From positions 4,680,561-4,744,560 of the forward strand of contig CM036619.1 in NCBI GenBank assembly GCA_020746105.1: a stretch of 64,000 nucleotides of DNA, given 5' to 3'. Under the pieces are notes generated by a model. That model did no database searches. It was not told where the DNA came from and saw only the letters and a list, made by a program, of their open reading frames with translations. Every line of letters starts with the position of its first letter. Position 1 is the stretch's first letter. Made by a program: the position numbers and the translations under genes. Origin of the DNA: Trogon surrucura (lineage: Eukaryota > Chordata > Aves > Trogoniformes > Trogonidae). Positions 36,531 through 49,077 of the stretch are shown one piece after another.

Positions 36531-39500
36531 TGTTGCAGGCAATTACAACTAAGTCTCATCTCTGTTCAGTAGTATTTTGTATCTTTTTTAATGTCTAGAG
36601 GGTGCTGTTATTGTTCTTTCCCTGCACTGGCAGAACCCTTGATGTTTTTCCCGTCGACGGTGTTGGTTCCTGGTGTTTGCTTGTGATTTACTGTGGTGCC
36701 GAAGGGGCGTCGTTAGAGACCAGATCTGATGACGTTAAATGCTTTATGAGGATGAAAATGTTGCGTTGCACCAGATTGTTTATTTGCTTTGTTGCGACGG
36801 TTTGTGGGGAGAAGGAAGTGAAACAGGTAATGTTGATCTTTAGGGGTCCATCTGTAGCTTCGTAAGGCTCGAGATGATGAATTGCTGTCTTGAAATGGAC
36901 CTGGGAGAGGGTTAGGAGAGGAGTTTGTGAAGGGTAAATTAATGGAGAGATGGGAAAAGAGCAAAGAGGACAAATTTTCTTGAAAATCATGGTCTAAGAG
37001 CTTTAAAGGTAGCTGAAAACATAAGGAAGCTGAAGAGTGAGCTTCATGCCTTGAAGATATTTTAAGATTTGTATTCTTGGATACTACTAATTGGCTTCTG
37101 TGTTTGGTGGCGTGCTTGGTGAAGAAGTCAAACTGGAGAGGGAATGGAATGATACCAAAAAAGTTAAAATTTCAGACAGTGTATATGGAGGTTCAGATCT
37201 GTAAGTAAGACTCTCTATATTTTAATTGCAAACCAGGTAGGATTATGCATGATTTTTAACAGAAAACAAGGTAGGACAGAGTGGTACATGAAACTGAGTA
37301 AGAAAAGGTAAGGAAACAGATGACACTGGACCAAATGGATGAGTTTCAACCAGCTGCAAAAAATCTCAAAAGGAATATTTTTCCACCAGAAAAGTGTCTT
37401 TAGTTTAACATTTAAGATTGTCAGTTTACTGAAAACATTTTCCATGTGGAGAAAGGTAGTGAAATTTCAACATCTATGAAAAATTCCTTTTTCCTGTTCA
37501 GCGCACATTGAGTAGTTTTACTTTAAAGAAACCATTTTGTAATTTTGCAAGATACATAGATTTTATCTGTTGGGGTTTTTTTTTCCAGAAAATGTCACAT
37601 AAAAGCACAATACTTTGCTTAACCCAAACTACTTTATACCTTTATCTCTTTTTGGCCGCTTGAGAAGCTTTCAGCATTTACCCCTGTTACCATGAGACTA
37701 CTCAGTGGTTTAAGAAGTGTTACAACTGCTCAAACTTGAGTTGAGCATGGCCGAGTTCTTGTCACTGCTCGCTTCCCAAGGAATTGGTGACTGAAGTAAA
37801 CCAGTAAGTAAACTGTGAGAACAAACCTTGGGGAAGGTTTAGGCTGGAACTGGCCGTCAGCGGATGGGAGATGAAACGATCCTGTGTTTGGATCCTCGCT
37901 GAGAGCGTTACTCTCTGCGGAGCCAACGACCACAAGAGAGGCCCTTTCTCCGACGTCAAACCCCGGCAGCGTGCCTCCCTACGCTGGATTTTACACCCAT
38001 GAGTAGTGCTATTGAAAATCGGTGGGATAACTTATGTGGAAAATGTAACGTGCTCGCAAATGTTTGCGTTATCGATGCCTAAGCAATTAGATTCTTTCCC
38101 TCGGATTGGTGTTTGGTGCATTTTTGACGTCGCACGGAAGTGCCGTAGTGTTACACACACAATTACTTTACCAAACGCTTTAGGGCGCTGTTGACGTAAC
38201 TTCCCAGGGAGGGGGAAGGTCGTTACTATCAGCCTTGGAAATTAAAAGTAGCTTTTGCCAGGTCAGAAAACGAATTAAATCAATAACTACACTGGCTTCC
38301 CAGTCTGAGGAGCAGCCTCGTGAGCAGCCTCCCTTTTCGTAAAGGACTTGTCCTGATGTTATTCCCATTGTGTGAATCTTCGGTGTTTTCCCAAGTTGTC
38401 CCAAATCATGACTAATTCCATAGAACAGACGAGATTCCTGGGAAAGCTGTTGTTTCCCACTTGGTCTGGTAGAAATAACGGGACAGCTGACTTAACAGAT
38501 TCTGTGGTAGCTTTAAAATTAGAATTTTGAGGCAGTGTCGTTCCTCTAACATGCTGCCGTAAAAGCCGTTCAAGTTCTTGGTGGTATTTTTCCCGGTCGT
38601 GTGGGTGTGTGTTTCAGGTGAGTGTCTGTGGCTCATCTCTGTGGCTTTCACGTAGACATTCAAATATTTTAGTTTTCTTTGTGCATTTATTACAGCTTAG
38701 ATGAACACTTAACGAGCTCTGTATGATTTCTTTTAACATTTTAGCGGTACTTCACGTTATTGGATTCTCTTGTGGAAATCTTTCAGTGGCTTTTCTCAGT
38801 GGAGAAAACTTTATAGAGCTAAGGCGAATAACTGCTTTATTAAAATCAAAGTTATATTAATAACTGTTAACAAACAGTTACTAAAAATGATTTGTAAGTG
38901 CTTAATATGTAAGCTCAGACTTTCTACTGGTGCTGCCTTTGTCCCCATAGCAAGTATTTGTTCAGGAGGCAAAAGGGCAAAACCAACTGGCCAAGGAGCA
39001 AATCCAGCTCTGTAGGTTACTCGTGTTTTTTTGGATCGATCACTTCCTTTAAAGAAGAACCCCACAGCTCTTTCTGGACAGTGTGTTACGTGTGTGTGTG
39101 TTGAGCTGCATCGGTATGTATTTGTTTTTTCAGCTACAAACTGGCTTGGCTGTCCTGTGATGCACATACCCTGAGGAAATAAATGCTTTTCATTAGTTCC
39201 TCCCACACATTTTTTATTTATTTTTTTTTCCAGGGAAGCACTCTTTCTAATTCTAGATCTGGATGCTGCTAACGCTTTGAATCGCTCATCAGGGATTTTC
39301 AGTACTCACTGAATTGTTGTTGTTGTTAAATGTATGGTAGCTGTATTCCAGGTTCACTTCAGAATCCTCCTTTAGCTCGCCTGCTTATTCAAAATACCAA
39401 AACCGTTTAGCTTTCAACATTTTTGGTTTATTTTCAAGGGACCTACAGGATTTCTGGCAACTTGCCTTGTATAAGGTATCTATTTTAAGTTCAAATATAA

Positions 39501-39910
39501 GCCTGTGGCTTTTACTTCTAAACACCTTTCTTGTGGTTTTGGTTGGGTTTTTTTTTTTGGGTTTTTTGAGTTTTTTTTCTAAGGTCTTCCAGCTAAGTAA
39601 CGTGGACTTGTAGGGTGGGTACTGCAGCTCATTCCTTTGGAAGGTTATGTTGTCTCCATGATAAAAATATCAATTATTTTCTCTTTAAGTTAGTTGGATA
39701 TTTGACTGCTTTGACACTAGGTCAAGAAAATATTCTTACCGATTGTAAATGTTCATTTCAGATTTCATGTTTCATCCTGTGGTGAGCACCTGCTGCTGAG
39801 AGCTGGAAAGTCTACTTGAGGTATGTGGGACTGATTTCACTTCCATGCAGGGTTTTATTTTGGGTAAAATGGTTGAAGCTGAGATTTTTTTTTTTGGTTC
39901 TTTCCGTGTA
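36531..39910 (+). other. Intron-like unique sequence, no exon recognised
   Basis: Unique T-rich DNA with a run of T and G near 39540-39580. A 20-base interval at 39762-39781 is bounded by TTTCAG and GTGAGC but is too short and isolated to call an exon. CpGs are somewhat retained at 37960-38110. Confidence 0.4.
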
Positions 39911-40150
39911 ATTAGGACGTTAGGAAGAAATTCCTCATGGAAAGAGTGGTCGGACACTGGAACAGACTGCCTAGGGAGGGGGTTGAGTCGCCATCCCTGG
40001 ATGTGTTTAAGCATCGCTTAGATGTGGTGTTGGGTGATGTGGTTTAGGGGTGAACTTGTAGTGTAGGGTTAATGGTTGTAGTGTAGGGTTAATGGTTGGA
40101 CTCGATGATCCCAAGGGTCTTTTCCAACCTGAGCTGTTCTATGATTCTAT
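39911..40150 (+). mobile_element. CR1 LINE fragment, plus orientation, with a duplicated 20-base unit
   Basis: GACGTTAGGAAGAAATTCCT opens a 5'-truncated CR1 that runs to ATGATTCTAT at 40141-40150. Just before the GACTCGATGATC segment a 20-base unit is present twice (40055-40074 and 40075-40094). The copy at 49.1 kb has the same unit five times. Confidence 0.92.
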
Positions 40151-41047
40151 TCTTGTTGAAAATCCTGATTTCTAAACAGTGGATGTTAAACCAGAGTTTC
40201 TTGGTTTGTCTTTTCCCCTGAGTCTCCTAGAACTTTTCTCTGACATCCTATTTCTGGCCCTTCTGCTCACCCTGAGGGGTACAAAGGTGGGTAGACCTGT
40301 GCAGCGAGTAATTTATACTGCATGGGAGGAGTGTGTAAGGTGTTTTCTCACCTACCGAAACTATGGAGCTGGAAATTGTCTGATTAGACCGACGTGCGAA
40401 GCGTTGGTGACTCTCTGTTCTCATGTTCTGCTTTTCTGTAGTACATAAAAATTTATCGTAAGCAAAATCTTCACCTTAGGGGCACTTGGCCTAATCTGAA
40501 ATGGTTTAGCTATAAGCACGAGTAGAGAAGTCAGGTAACGACTGTATTCTTTGTATTACAGGAATCTGCTTCTGGTCTCCTTTTTTTTTTTTTTAAAAAT
40601 TCTTTGTGATACCCCTTCTCCCAGGGTGAATGGTTACATTTACAAATTTCACTTCTGTTCCTTACACTTAGTATTTCTGACTTAGGCTTTTATTGCTGCT
40701 TATGTGGATATTTGGAGTATTGTTATGTTTGAATGTGGCTGAAATGTTGGATTTTTTTTTTCTTCCCTTCTGGTTTGTGTTTTTGGGGTTTTTTTTGGTG
40801 TGTTTTTTTTCTACAGCCTTCTCTGTGGTTGATGGTTTGGGAGGCTGTCTTTTATTATTATTATTATTTCCTATCCTTAGGCTTCGACAGGTGACAAAAC
40901 TCATCTCCTGCTACTTCACTTTTGCACCCGACTTCCTGATGCCATATTTAAAACTTTCCTATGGCCTGTTTTAGATGACACTAACGTTCTCCTTGCCTGG
41001 CCTGTAGTGCACTTGGGAGCAGTGGAGGTGTTTCATGTGGACTAGGT
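40151..41047 (+). other. Intron-like unique sequence
   Basis: T-rich sequence with a TTATTATTATTATT stretch near 40852-40868. No exon or transposon was recognised. Confidence 0.4.
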
Positions 41048-41785
41048 CACAGTATCGCAGTCTGCTAGGGACTGGAAGGGACCTCAGAAGATGATCTAGT
41101 CCAATCCCCCTGCCAAAGCAGGAACACCCAGATGATGTTACACAGGAACGTGTCCAGGCGGGTTTTGAATGTCTCCAGAGGAGGAGACCCCACAACCTCC
41201 CTGGGCAGCCTGTGCCAGGGCTCTGTCACCCTCACAGTGAAAAGAAATTTCTTCTCAAATTTCAGTGGAACCTCTTGTGTTCCAGCTTGATTCTATTACC
41301 CCTTGTCCTATCATTGTTTACCACCGAGAAGAGCCTGGCTCCATCCTCATGACACCGCCCCTTTATAGATTTATAAACACTAGTAAGGTCTCCCCTTAGT
41401 CTCCTCTTCTCCAAACTAAAGAGCCCCAGCTCCCTCAGCCTTTTCTCATAAGGGAGATGCTCCACTCCCTTCATCATCCTAGTTGCCCTGTACTGGACTC
41501 TCTCCAGCAGTTCCCTGTCTTTCTTGACCTGAGGGGCCCAGAACTGGACACAATATTCCAGATGGGGTCTCACCAGGGCAGAGTAGAGGGGAAGGAGAAC
41601 CTCTCTCGACCTACTAACCACCCCCCTTCTAACACACCCCAGGATGCCATTGGCCTTCCTGGCCACAAGGGCACAGTGCTGGCTCGTGGTCATCCTGCTG
41701 TCCACCAAGACTCCCAGGTCCCTTTCCCCTACACTGCTCTCTAACGGGTCGTTCCCCAACCTGTACTGGAACCTGGGTCTCAGAC
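41048..41785 (-). mobile_element. CR1 LINE fragment, minus orientation, with a 165-codon intact stretch of ORF2
   Basis: This is the most intact CR1 in the window. On the minus strand a frame is open from 41759 to 41262, covering the C-terminal part of the reverse-transcriptase protein. Recognisable steps are [62 protein letters not shown] and [17 protein letters not shown] few bases further 5' (to 41785) still match. The 3' end at 41048 lacks a clean octamer series. Its integrity suggests a younger copy than its neighbours. Confidence 0.95.
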
Positions 41786-44700
41786 TGTCTTGCAGTTCAC
41801 CTTTAGAGTATTGCCTCTCCAGGATCTCTCCATATTTTTTACTTTCAGAGGGTCACTCAGCATATCCTGACTATCTGAATTTTCAGGAGTAGATGTCTCT
41901 GGTAACATTTTTGCTTAACTTCTTTCCTTGTGAATGGCCTGAAGGTTAGTCAGCCTTTCTTAAACTTCAAGTTCATGGTGACTAATTGCTTCTCCATCCT
42001 AATTTCTCCAGTAGCTTTTCTGGTATGGGATGATGTTACTTTGTCTTATGCAATTCATTTTTTCCCCACGCAATTCTGTCTACTTTCACGGCTCTAAGGA
42101 GTAAGTTGAGTGGTTTAAAAACCTGTTGTTGCTTGAGCTGGAGGTACTTGAGTTTGAATGAGAAGCACCACTACTGGTATTTTTATCAGTTAAGACTAAC
42201 ATTCGTTGTATTATCTTAATTCTGAATTATTATTCAGATGGAAACTCAGACATTTGAAAAATAGTGCCTGAACAGGGAAACGAATAATGTGGGAAATCCA
42301 GAAAAACGCGGAGTGGGAGGGGCAAAACGTGCTTCCCCTGTCTTCAGTTTATCATATATGAAGGCCTACAAATCAGACCTATGATTTCAGGGTGGTTTTT
42401 ATGCTTTATTTTGTTTGACCTTTTAAAAGGAACAGCGGTGACTGTCGTGATGTCACAGGCAGAAAAGCACTCTTGATGTTTTGTGAACTGAAGCCGTTTG
42501 TTCTTTGGGATACCCGGCTCGTGAAGGCTGAAGTGAGTCATATCCTGGTAAAGCCATGACAACCAAGTATTTATGTGTTCGTTAGGTAAATATCTTGCAG
42601 TACCTTCCTAGATAAGACTTTATAGAAAACCAGCCCTGTGAATAACAAGGCTGTGGAATGAAATGGCAAGTAAGAAAGAGCAAAAGGTCTTGAATGCAAA
42701 TTGCAAGTACTTGTGACTTGTCAGATTTACGTTGAAGTATCTGCATCTTTGTTTCTGGCTGGGGATTTGGTAGGAGGAAGAGATTAGTGCTACTTCTTGA
42801 AATTGGTGTTATATATGCAAATGCTGGAATGATACAGTTCCAGTGGAAATGACAGAGAAATGTACTGAATCTCTTGCTTAGCCAGCTCATTTACAAACTG
42901 TTATTGTAAGCCTTGTGTTCATTTTGCAAAGAATTTCAGCTCTTACGTGGTGATATTTTCATTACGCGATCGCATACCTGGTTCCACAGAACCACTACTT
43001 TGGTACCAAAAATGTGCTTTTCTGTTCACTGCACTCTTCAAGCCTTTCTCTTATAGGATGGGTTTTTTCCTGTTAAGTTTGCCGAGGTAGTGCTGGCTTT
43101 ACCAATTCATCTGTGTTGGACAGAGTCACACAGCTTAGGCTCAGAGGTTTCAATTTTAGGTCCCTGCTCCGACATGCCATTTTTTTTTTCCCCTTTGTTG
43201 CAACACTGAAAATTTGCACTCAAAGCAGATCTCTCCCTGATTTAAATAGTGTCTGAAAGTACTTGGCAATTCTATATTTAACCCCTCAGGTCCATGAAAG
43301 AGAAAAGCATGGTGATTGCAGAAAACTCAACTAGATGAATGTACTAATATCACCCGAAACCTCCAATGTGTAGGTGACGGTTGTTTCAGCTCCTGGAGTA
43401 TTGTTCTTCCTGGTGCTGCTTATTTACTCTGATTATTTATTAGTGATTGCAGAAGATGAGTATCGAGAGCAGGGGGTTATAAGCAACAGTTGTTTGGCTT
43501 TATAATTCTGACTTAGCCCTCAGGTCAGTCTTTATGCACTGAATTGGTGCAGGGGTTCTGTAAGCAAAAGCACATGTAGTTGTTCATTTTTTACTTGATT
43601 GTGTGTTTTCAAAGATATTGGGCAACCGTTGACAGTAGATGGTGCTAACACTTCCACCTAAGCGGCAGCTTCCAAAACACGTTCTTCTGGTTGTATCCCT
43701 CCTGCAAGTGACTTCAGAGTCTTTCCAACTTCATGGTTTTATTTCGGTTGGAGTTAAACTAGTATTTGATCAGCAACCTTGATGTATCCAGCACAGCACT
43801 CGTTTAAAAAATAGCACGACAGATCAATAAATCAGTGTGGTTTTTTTTATCTCTTATGTTAAATGCTTCCCTAATCGAATCATTAAAGATCCATAATTTC
43901 TGTATATTTTGGATGTTGTGCTTGAAATCTTGGTTTTAGTACATTCAGGGCTTTTCCCTTCTCGATACAAAATTTGTTTCAAAGTATTTTGGTTTGCACT
44001 TAAATCTGGAAAGAATAACCACTCTTCTCAGCTATCAAGATCATGAATATATCTTGCTTCTTGCTAATGACACCTGTGTGCTTACAGCTCCTCCTGGCTT
44101 CTGGAAGTGGAATTTTGCTGGGCTTGCTCTCTGGCTCACCGTTCTGCACTTCTGGGGCATTAGAGTAAGATCTACTTTCCCATCAGAGTTATGGCAAACT
44201 TGAACCTCTGCCAAGCAGGCTGGGTTCCCGATCGTGTGCGAGTTCACCGGTGGTTCTGTGCCGAACCCGCTCTTCTCTCTGGGCGCGTTCTCGCTGCGAA
44301 GGGCCCTGTGCTCTGCTGGTGTCGGCAGGCATCGCCAGAATTTTAAAAGCAGCGAACTCAACCGTGTCGAACGCGAACTGTGTCGCGGTGCCGATGCCTT
44401 CCCGAGCTCTGTTCTGGCCTTTGCTCAGCGTAACTGTTGTTCCCCAGAGTAACTGTTGGCTTTTACGTAGAAGCAGGCTGGGAGAAGTGAAGTTGAGTGC
44501 TTCTCCTTAATTGTCGCACCCCTCGGTGGCGTCTAACAAGACTTCACCCCGTCTAGATCAGTTTGGGAATATGTTCCTGAGGTAGGATGAAGTGGGGTTT
44601 CGGTCTTCCCGCGGAGGTGCCGAAGGTTACCTGTACACCAAGACTAATTAGTGGTTTGGGTTGCCAGCCCGTCTGAGAAATGTGAGTCGGGAAATACAGC

Positions 44701-46419
44701 GCAGAAACCAAACTGTGACTCTGTAGCTTGTAACCCATCTTTGGTGGGTCTGTAACAGTATGTTCTGATGATGCCAGGAGTAGCCATGAAATGCTGCTGC
44801 TACCCTGCAGACTGTTTAAATTGCAGATTTCTGAATGGTTGGCTTGATTAAATATCCATGAAGCTTCTCCCCATACATCAGGGCACTAGCCTGTGTGTTG
44901 CAGGTTTGTTTCAGCTTTGAAGTGTTGAGACCTTGTCACATTCTTTCTTGGGACAGCTGACTTTATTTCTTCATCCCAGCCCTGCAGACACATACCTGCT
45001 CAAATTTGTACAACCACGCTGACGTGTTCAAATTGGGAAGAACAGTTCTTCTATCTGAAATCAAGCATGCCTGTACGTGTGGGTTTTTTGTGGTTTTGGT
45101 TTGGGTTTTTTTTTTAGCTATTATGGTGGCAAGTTCTTCTTTATAGTCATAATAAAGGTGGGTGCAACTCATTTTACTGATCTAAAAAGCAAAATGAACT
45201 CTGTTTCACTACAGCTGTTCTATTCCATCCCACTAATGTATGTATCACTTCTCTAAAAGTAGTCTTAGAGCTTTTGGGAATGCAGGACTGTATTTGCAGT
45301 AAAGTTTGCTGTTGCTGTGTCTAGAAGAAGACTTTACTTGCTCACTGGTAATGTATAATTGGCCTTTGACCCTATATTTTGGTTAATGGGTTAAGATCTG
45401 CATTCTATTTGCTGCAGGAAATGCACAACACTGGCCTAGGAAAGTTTCCAAAAGCACCAGGGTATTCTGAATTGTTCACCAAGACCGTTCTTCTACAAAA
45501 TAATGAATGTGTTCCTCTCTGCTAGGCTGTAGATGTTTTAATTTTCCACTGTGTCCAGTTTTCAAACACTCAGTGGATCAAGTCTTGCACCTTGAAAAGT
45601 CTGTTACCTTCCTGCTTGAAAAAAGAAAACTTGAAGAGAAGGGCTTGCCGAGGTTGGTTTGCGTGTGCCGTAGGAAGGGAAATCGCAGAATCACAAATAG
45701 AGACCTGATATTCTCGCTTAACCCTTATCAGCGTTGTGAAAAGATGACTGTGAAAAGACTACTTGTCTCCATTATGTCTGATGCCACTTTTTCGCAAGTC
45801 CTGGCATCATATTAGCTTATTTATTTTTCCCTTTCGGTGGTTTCAATAGTTCTTGTTCACTTTTGATTCACTAAAACCTCCAGATTTTTTGCAATATTAC
45901 TGTCTTGCTAGGAATCTCATTTTGTACATGCAAGGCTGGCTCTTCTTAGCTAGTTGTAAAGCTGGTGGAAAATCTTACAACACGGTGTTAGAAATCTCTT
46001 ATGTGATATAGTTTCTCATGTATTTTTAAGCCACAATATCAGTTATATGTGAACAACCAATATTAATCCTTTCAAACAGGCTTGACTCCCCTTTATGTCT
46101 AGATACCTGTAGATAATTTGGTTTCCTCATTCTTATTTCTTTGGGACCTTGAGCTGCATAAGCCTTCCTGGTGCATCGGAATTCTTTAGATGCCAGTTTC
46201 TTCAGCAGCTATTGAGTTTTGGAAATAACGTTGTGTTTTCATGTGCTTGAATTTCACTAAATCCATTTACAGGAGCAGGAATTGGCAGAAGTAGTGGTTT
46301 GGTTTGGATTGTATTGTGTAGTGTCCACACATACTGCGCTCTTGGGTGTAGAGTAGATACTATCAGAAGTGGTGTGATTTCTTCCGCTTGTTTCTCACTG
46401 GTAGCTCTGAATTGATACC
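41786..46419 (+). other. Intron-like unique sequence
   Basis: Mostly T-rich DNA without a recognised transposon. A CpG-dense patch at 44221-44440 is listed separately. A 102-codon plus frame at 45507-45815 contains HLEKSVTFLLEKRKLEEKGL after an acceptor-like TCCACTGTGTCCAG, but the following GTTGGT is a poor donor. I leave it uncalled. Confidence 0.4.
44221..44440. promoter_or_regulatory. Small intragenic CpG cluster
   Basis: A hand count gives 22 CpG dinucleotides in about 220 bases, far above the flanks. No CR1 or LTR sequence explains it. It could be an alternative promoter, an exon, or a methylation-free regulatory site. Both plus frames in it are open by composition and show no known domain. 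Confidence 0.4.
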
Positions 46420-46453
46420 TATTTATTTATTTATTTATTTATTTATTTATTTT
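46420..46453. repeat. TTTA microsatellite
   Basis: About eight tandem TTTA units are followed by TTTTCC. Confidence 0.92.
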
Positions 46454-46681
46454 CCTGTGGCAAGAAGTAAAGCAGGCAACTTGAATTTCCCAGGCAAGAT
46501 TCTAGATGAATGCAGCTTCGACTGTGTTTCCTTCTCAAGGAGGACGAAGGGGACGTGAGAAAGCAATAAGAATCTGTAACTGCACCTGTAAATGAATGTA
46601 TTGAGATATAATGCTCTGTACCAAAAGGGAACCTTGATCACCTGGCGGAAGTTATTAATAGCTGTTCCAGGTACTGCTGAA

Positions 46682-46756
46682 ATCATAAAATCATAGAATC
46701 GTAGAATGTTAGGGATTGGAAGGGACCTCGAAAGATCATCAAGTGCAGTCCCCCAG
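46682..46756 (-). mobile_element. CR1 3' tail, minus orientation (3' part of a 5'-inverted copy)
   Basis: Reversed octamers (ATCATAAAATCATAGAATCG) and the reversed 3' UTR (GGGATTGGAAGGGACCTCGA) run to AGTGCAGTCCCCCAG, then stop abruptly. The adjoining 46757-46944 is CR1 in the opposite orientation, so the two look like one inverted insertion. Confidence 0.9.
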
Positions 46757-46944
46757 GACAAGGGGTAAAGGGCTGAAACTGGAACATAAGAGGTTCCGCT
46801 TAAACTCGAGAAGAAACTTCTTCTCAGTGAGGGTGACGGAGCACTGGAACAGGCTGCCCAGAGAGGCTGTGGAGTCTCCTTCTCTGGAGACATTCAAGAC
46901 CTGCCTGGACACGTTCCTATGTAGCATAATCTAGGAAATCCTGC
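46757..46944 (+). mobile_element. CR1 ORF end, plus orientation (inverted 5' part of the same copy)
   Basis: GACAAGGGGTAAAGGGCTGA begins mid-element. The translated end includes NRLPREAVESPSLETFKT, and the piece continues through TAGCATAATCTAGGAAATCC into the start of the 3' UTR. This is nearly the exact point where the oppositely oriented tail at 46756 takes over in the CR1 consensus order. The arrangement matches twin-primed 5' inversion. Confidence 0.85.
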
Positions 46945-47267
46945 ACTTTAACAACACATGGAAAGTTTCTTGTAACACAGCCCGCTCCCAGCTGTGGAGT
47001 GAAACGTGCAGTCTCTAAATTGCTAACCAAGATCCCCATTACGGGAAAAAAATGGTAATCTCTTATTTGAGATAGTTTTTAGAAAGTGGAAAGGGAAAGG
47101 GCACTTAAAATGTCATGGTTGTCTATGGGACTCCAAGTTTGGCATTCTGGATTACATTTTTTATGTCTTTTTGAGCAAGTTGTTGTGTTGTCATGTCCCT
47201 CTTTTGGGATCAGTCTACTCGGTTTAACTTTTGGGATAGGGTGATAAAAGCTTGTCAGAATCGTAGT
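46945..47267 (+). other. Intron-like unique sequence between two CR1 loci
   Basis: About 320 bases of unique DNA with nothing recognisable. Confidence 0.5.
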
Positions 47268-47906
47268 AGATGGTCAGGCTCAACATGAGCCAGCAGGGCG
47301 CTTGTGCAGACCAGAAGACCGACCCTGTCCTGGGATGCATCAAGAGGAGTGTGGCCAGCAGGGCAAGAGAGGGGATTCTACCCCTGTTAGACCCCACCTT
47401 GAAATCTGCGTCCAGTTCTGGTGTCCCCACCGTAAGAGGGACATGAATCTGCTGGAACGAGTCTAGAGGAGGCCACAAAGCTGATGCAGGGGCTGGAGCA
47501 GCTCTGCTACGAGGACAGGCTGAGGGAGCTGGGATTGTTCAGCTGGAGAAGAGAAGACTCCGGGGGGACCTTATCACTGGCTGCAGTGCCTGAAGGGACC
47601 TACAGGAAGGCTGGGGAGGGACTTCTGACAAGAGTGTCCAGCGACAGGACAAGGGGAAATGGATTTACAATGAGGGAGAATAGGTTTAGATTGGATCTTA
47701 GGACGAAATTCTTCAGTCTGAGGGTGACAAGACTCTGCAATAGATTGCCCAGAGAGGTTGTGGCTGCCCCTTCCCTGGAGCTGTTCAAGGCCAGGTTGGA
47801 TGAGGCCTTGAGCAACCTGGGCTGGTTAAGGGCATCCCTGCCCGTGGCAGGGGGTTGGATTAGATGATCTCTGAGGTCCCTTCCAACCTTGACCATTCTA
47901 TGATTC
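47268..47906 (+). mobile_element. CR1 LINE fragment, plus orientation
   Basis: The element starts at GTCAGGCTCAACATGAGCCA, inside the ORF2 segment encoding MSQQ. It runs through [17 protein letters not shown]-like and [18 protein letters not shown] segments to GACCATTCTATGATTC. A 127-codon frame (47484-47867) still spans the end of the ORF. Small deletions break the 5' part. Confidence 0.94.
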
Positions 47907-49077
47907 AAAGGAGTTGAGGCAGCTGTAATTAGGAAGTTCCTCCTTTCAGCCTGTTCCTTTATTCTAAATGTTCTCTGCCAGAACAATGCCCAAAAGGAAC
48001 AAGTAGACTTTTTCTCACAGTATAATACTCAGTTTATTTTAACTTTCTTCTGTTTCCGGAAGTCTTTTTGTAGTGTTTTCCTAGCAGTAATATTCCTGAG
48101 AGTGTGAATTGTATTGCATGATAGTTATTTTAAGCAGAACAATTCAGGTTGTCCTCCTCTGCTTTTAATACATGCTAAGTCGTACAAATCACCTTACATG
48201 TAAACTTGAGTCGGACTCTTACTATTACGATGATTAATTTGCCTTAGAAGCCTCTGCGTAATAATTTTTTGTTTCGAAAAACAACCCAGCAAACAGGATG
48301 TTAACGTGCGCCTCCTTTTTGCACATGTTGCTTTGTGTTGCTCCTTCTTTTATAGCTGGAATTCCTGAGCACGGGATATAATTGTACTAACACAAGGAAT
48401 TGATATTTTTGATGTGGCTTTCGGTAACAAACGCTTAGCTTTGGAGGTAGAACAGGAATGCAGCTCTTCCTCTGGAAAGGAGCAAGGTTGACATAAGGAA
48501 AACAGTAAGTTGCATTGCTTCATATACTGATGGTCGCTGTATCCATAGTGATGACAGCACAAAAACGTGCACGGAACGCTGCTGCCATCGCTGTGATAAT
48601 TGCGTACAAGCAGTGTGAGTAATGTGGGTCAGAAGATGCTGTTTTAGCTTTTCTGACTGAAACTCCCACTTGACGTTTTCCTCATGCAAAGAAGATTTGT
48701 GACGGCCATGTTCAGGGGACTGTCACATTTAAAAATTAGCCAAAATGCACAAATACAAAGTTAATCATTCTTCTACTCTCTAATGGTTTTCTGTTCCACG
48801 TTGTGCATCTTCTAATTCTTAAGAGGCGAAGTGTGGAAGTAGTGAGGTGAGGAGGGAGGGCTGCCTTCAGTCAGGAGGTTCCTCCGTTCTAAGTGCAAGA
48901 CTCCATAATCCCTTCTTCATGCAAAGTTTCTCACCTGGCTGCTTTTTAAAGAAAATACTTAATCCCTAAATTTCCATCTGAACTGTGAAATATTTTCGTC
49001 AGGAAAAAGTATTTTCTATGATATTTGGGTGACTTGAGTGGAGCTCACTTTAAATTTGTCACTTTAGCATGAACTTA
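47907..49077 (+). other. Intron-like unique sequence
   Basis: No transposon or exon was recognised. Composition is AT-rich. Confidence 0.45.

Noticed and set aside
39762-39781. A 20-base interval between TTTCAG and GTGAGC
   Set aside because: Micro-exons this short need transcript evidence. The sites are common by chance and there is no frame to test.
45556-45648. Possible exon encoding HLEKSVTFLLEKRKLEEKGL
   Set aside because: The acceptor is plausible, but the following GTTGGT is a poor donor and the phase does not link to any other exon.
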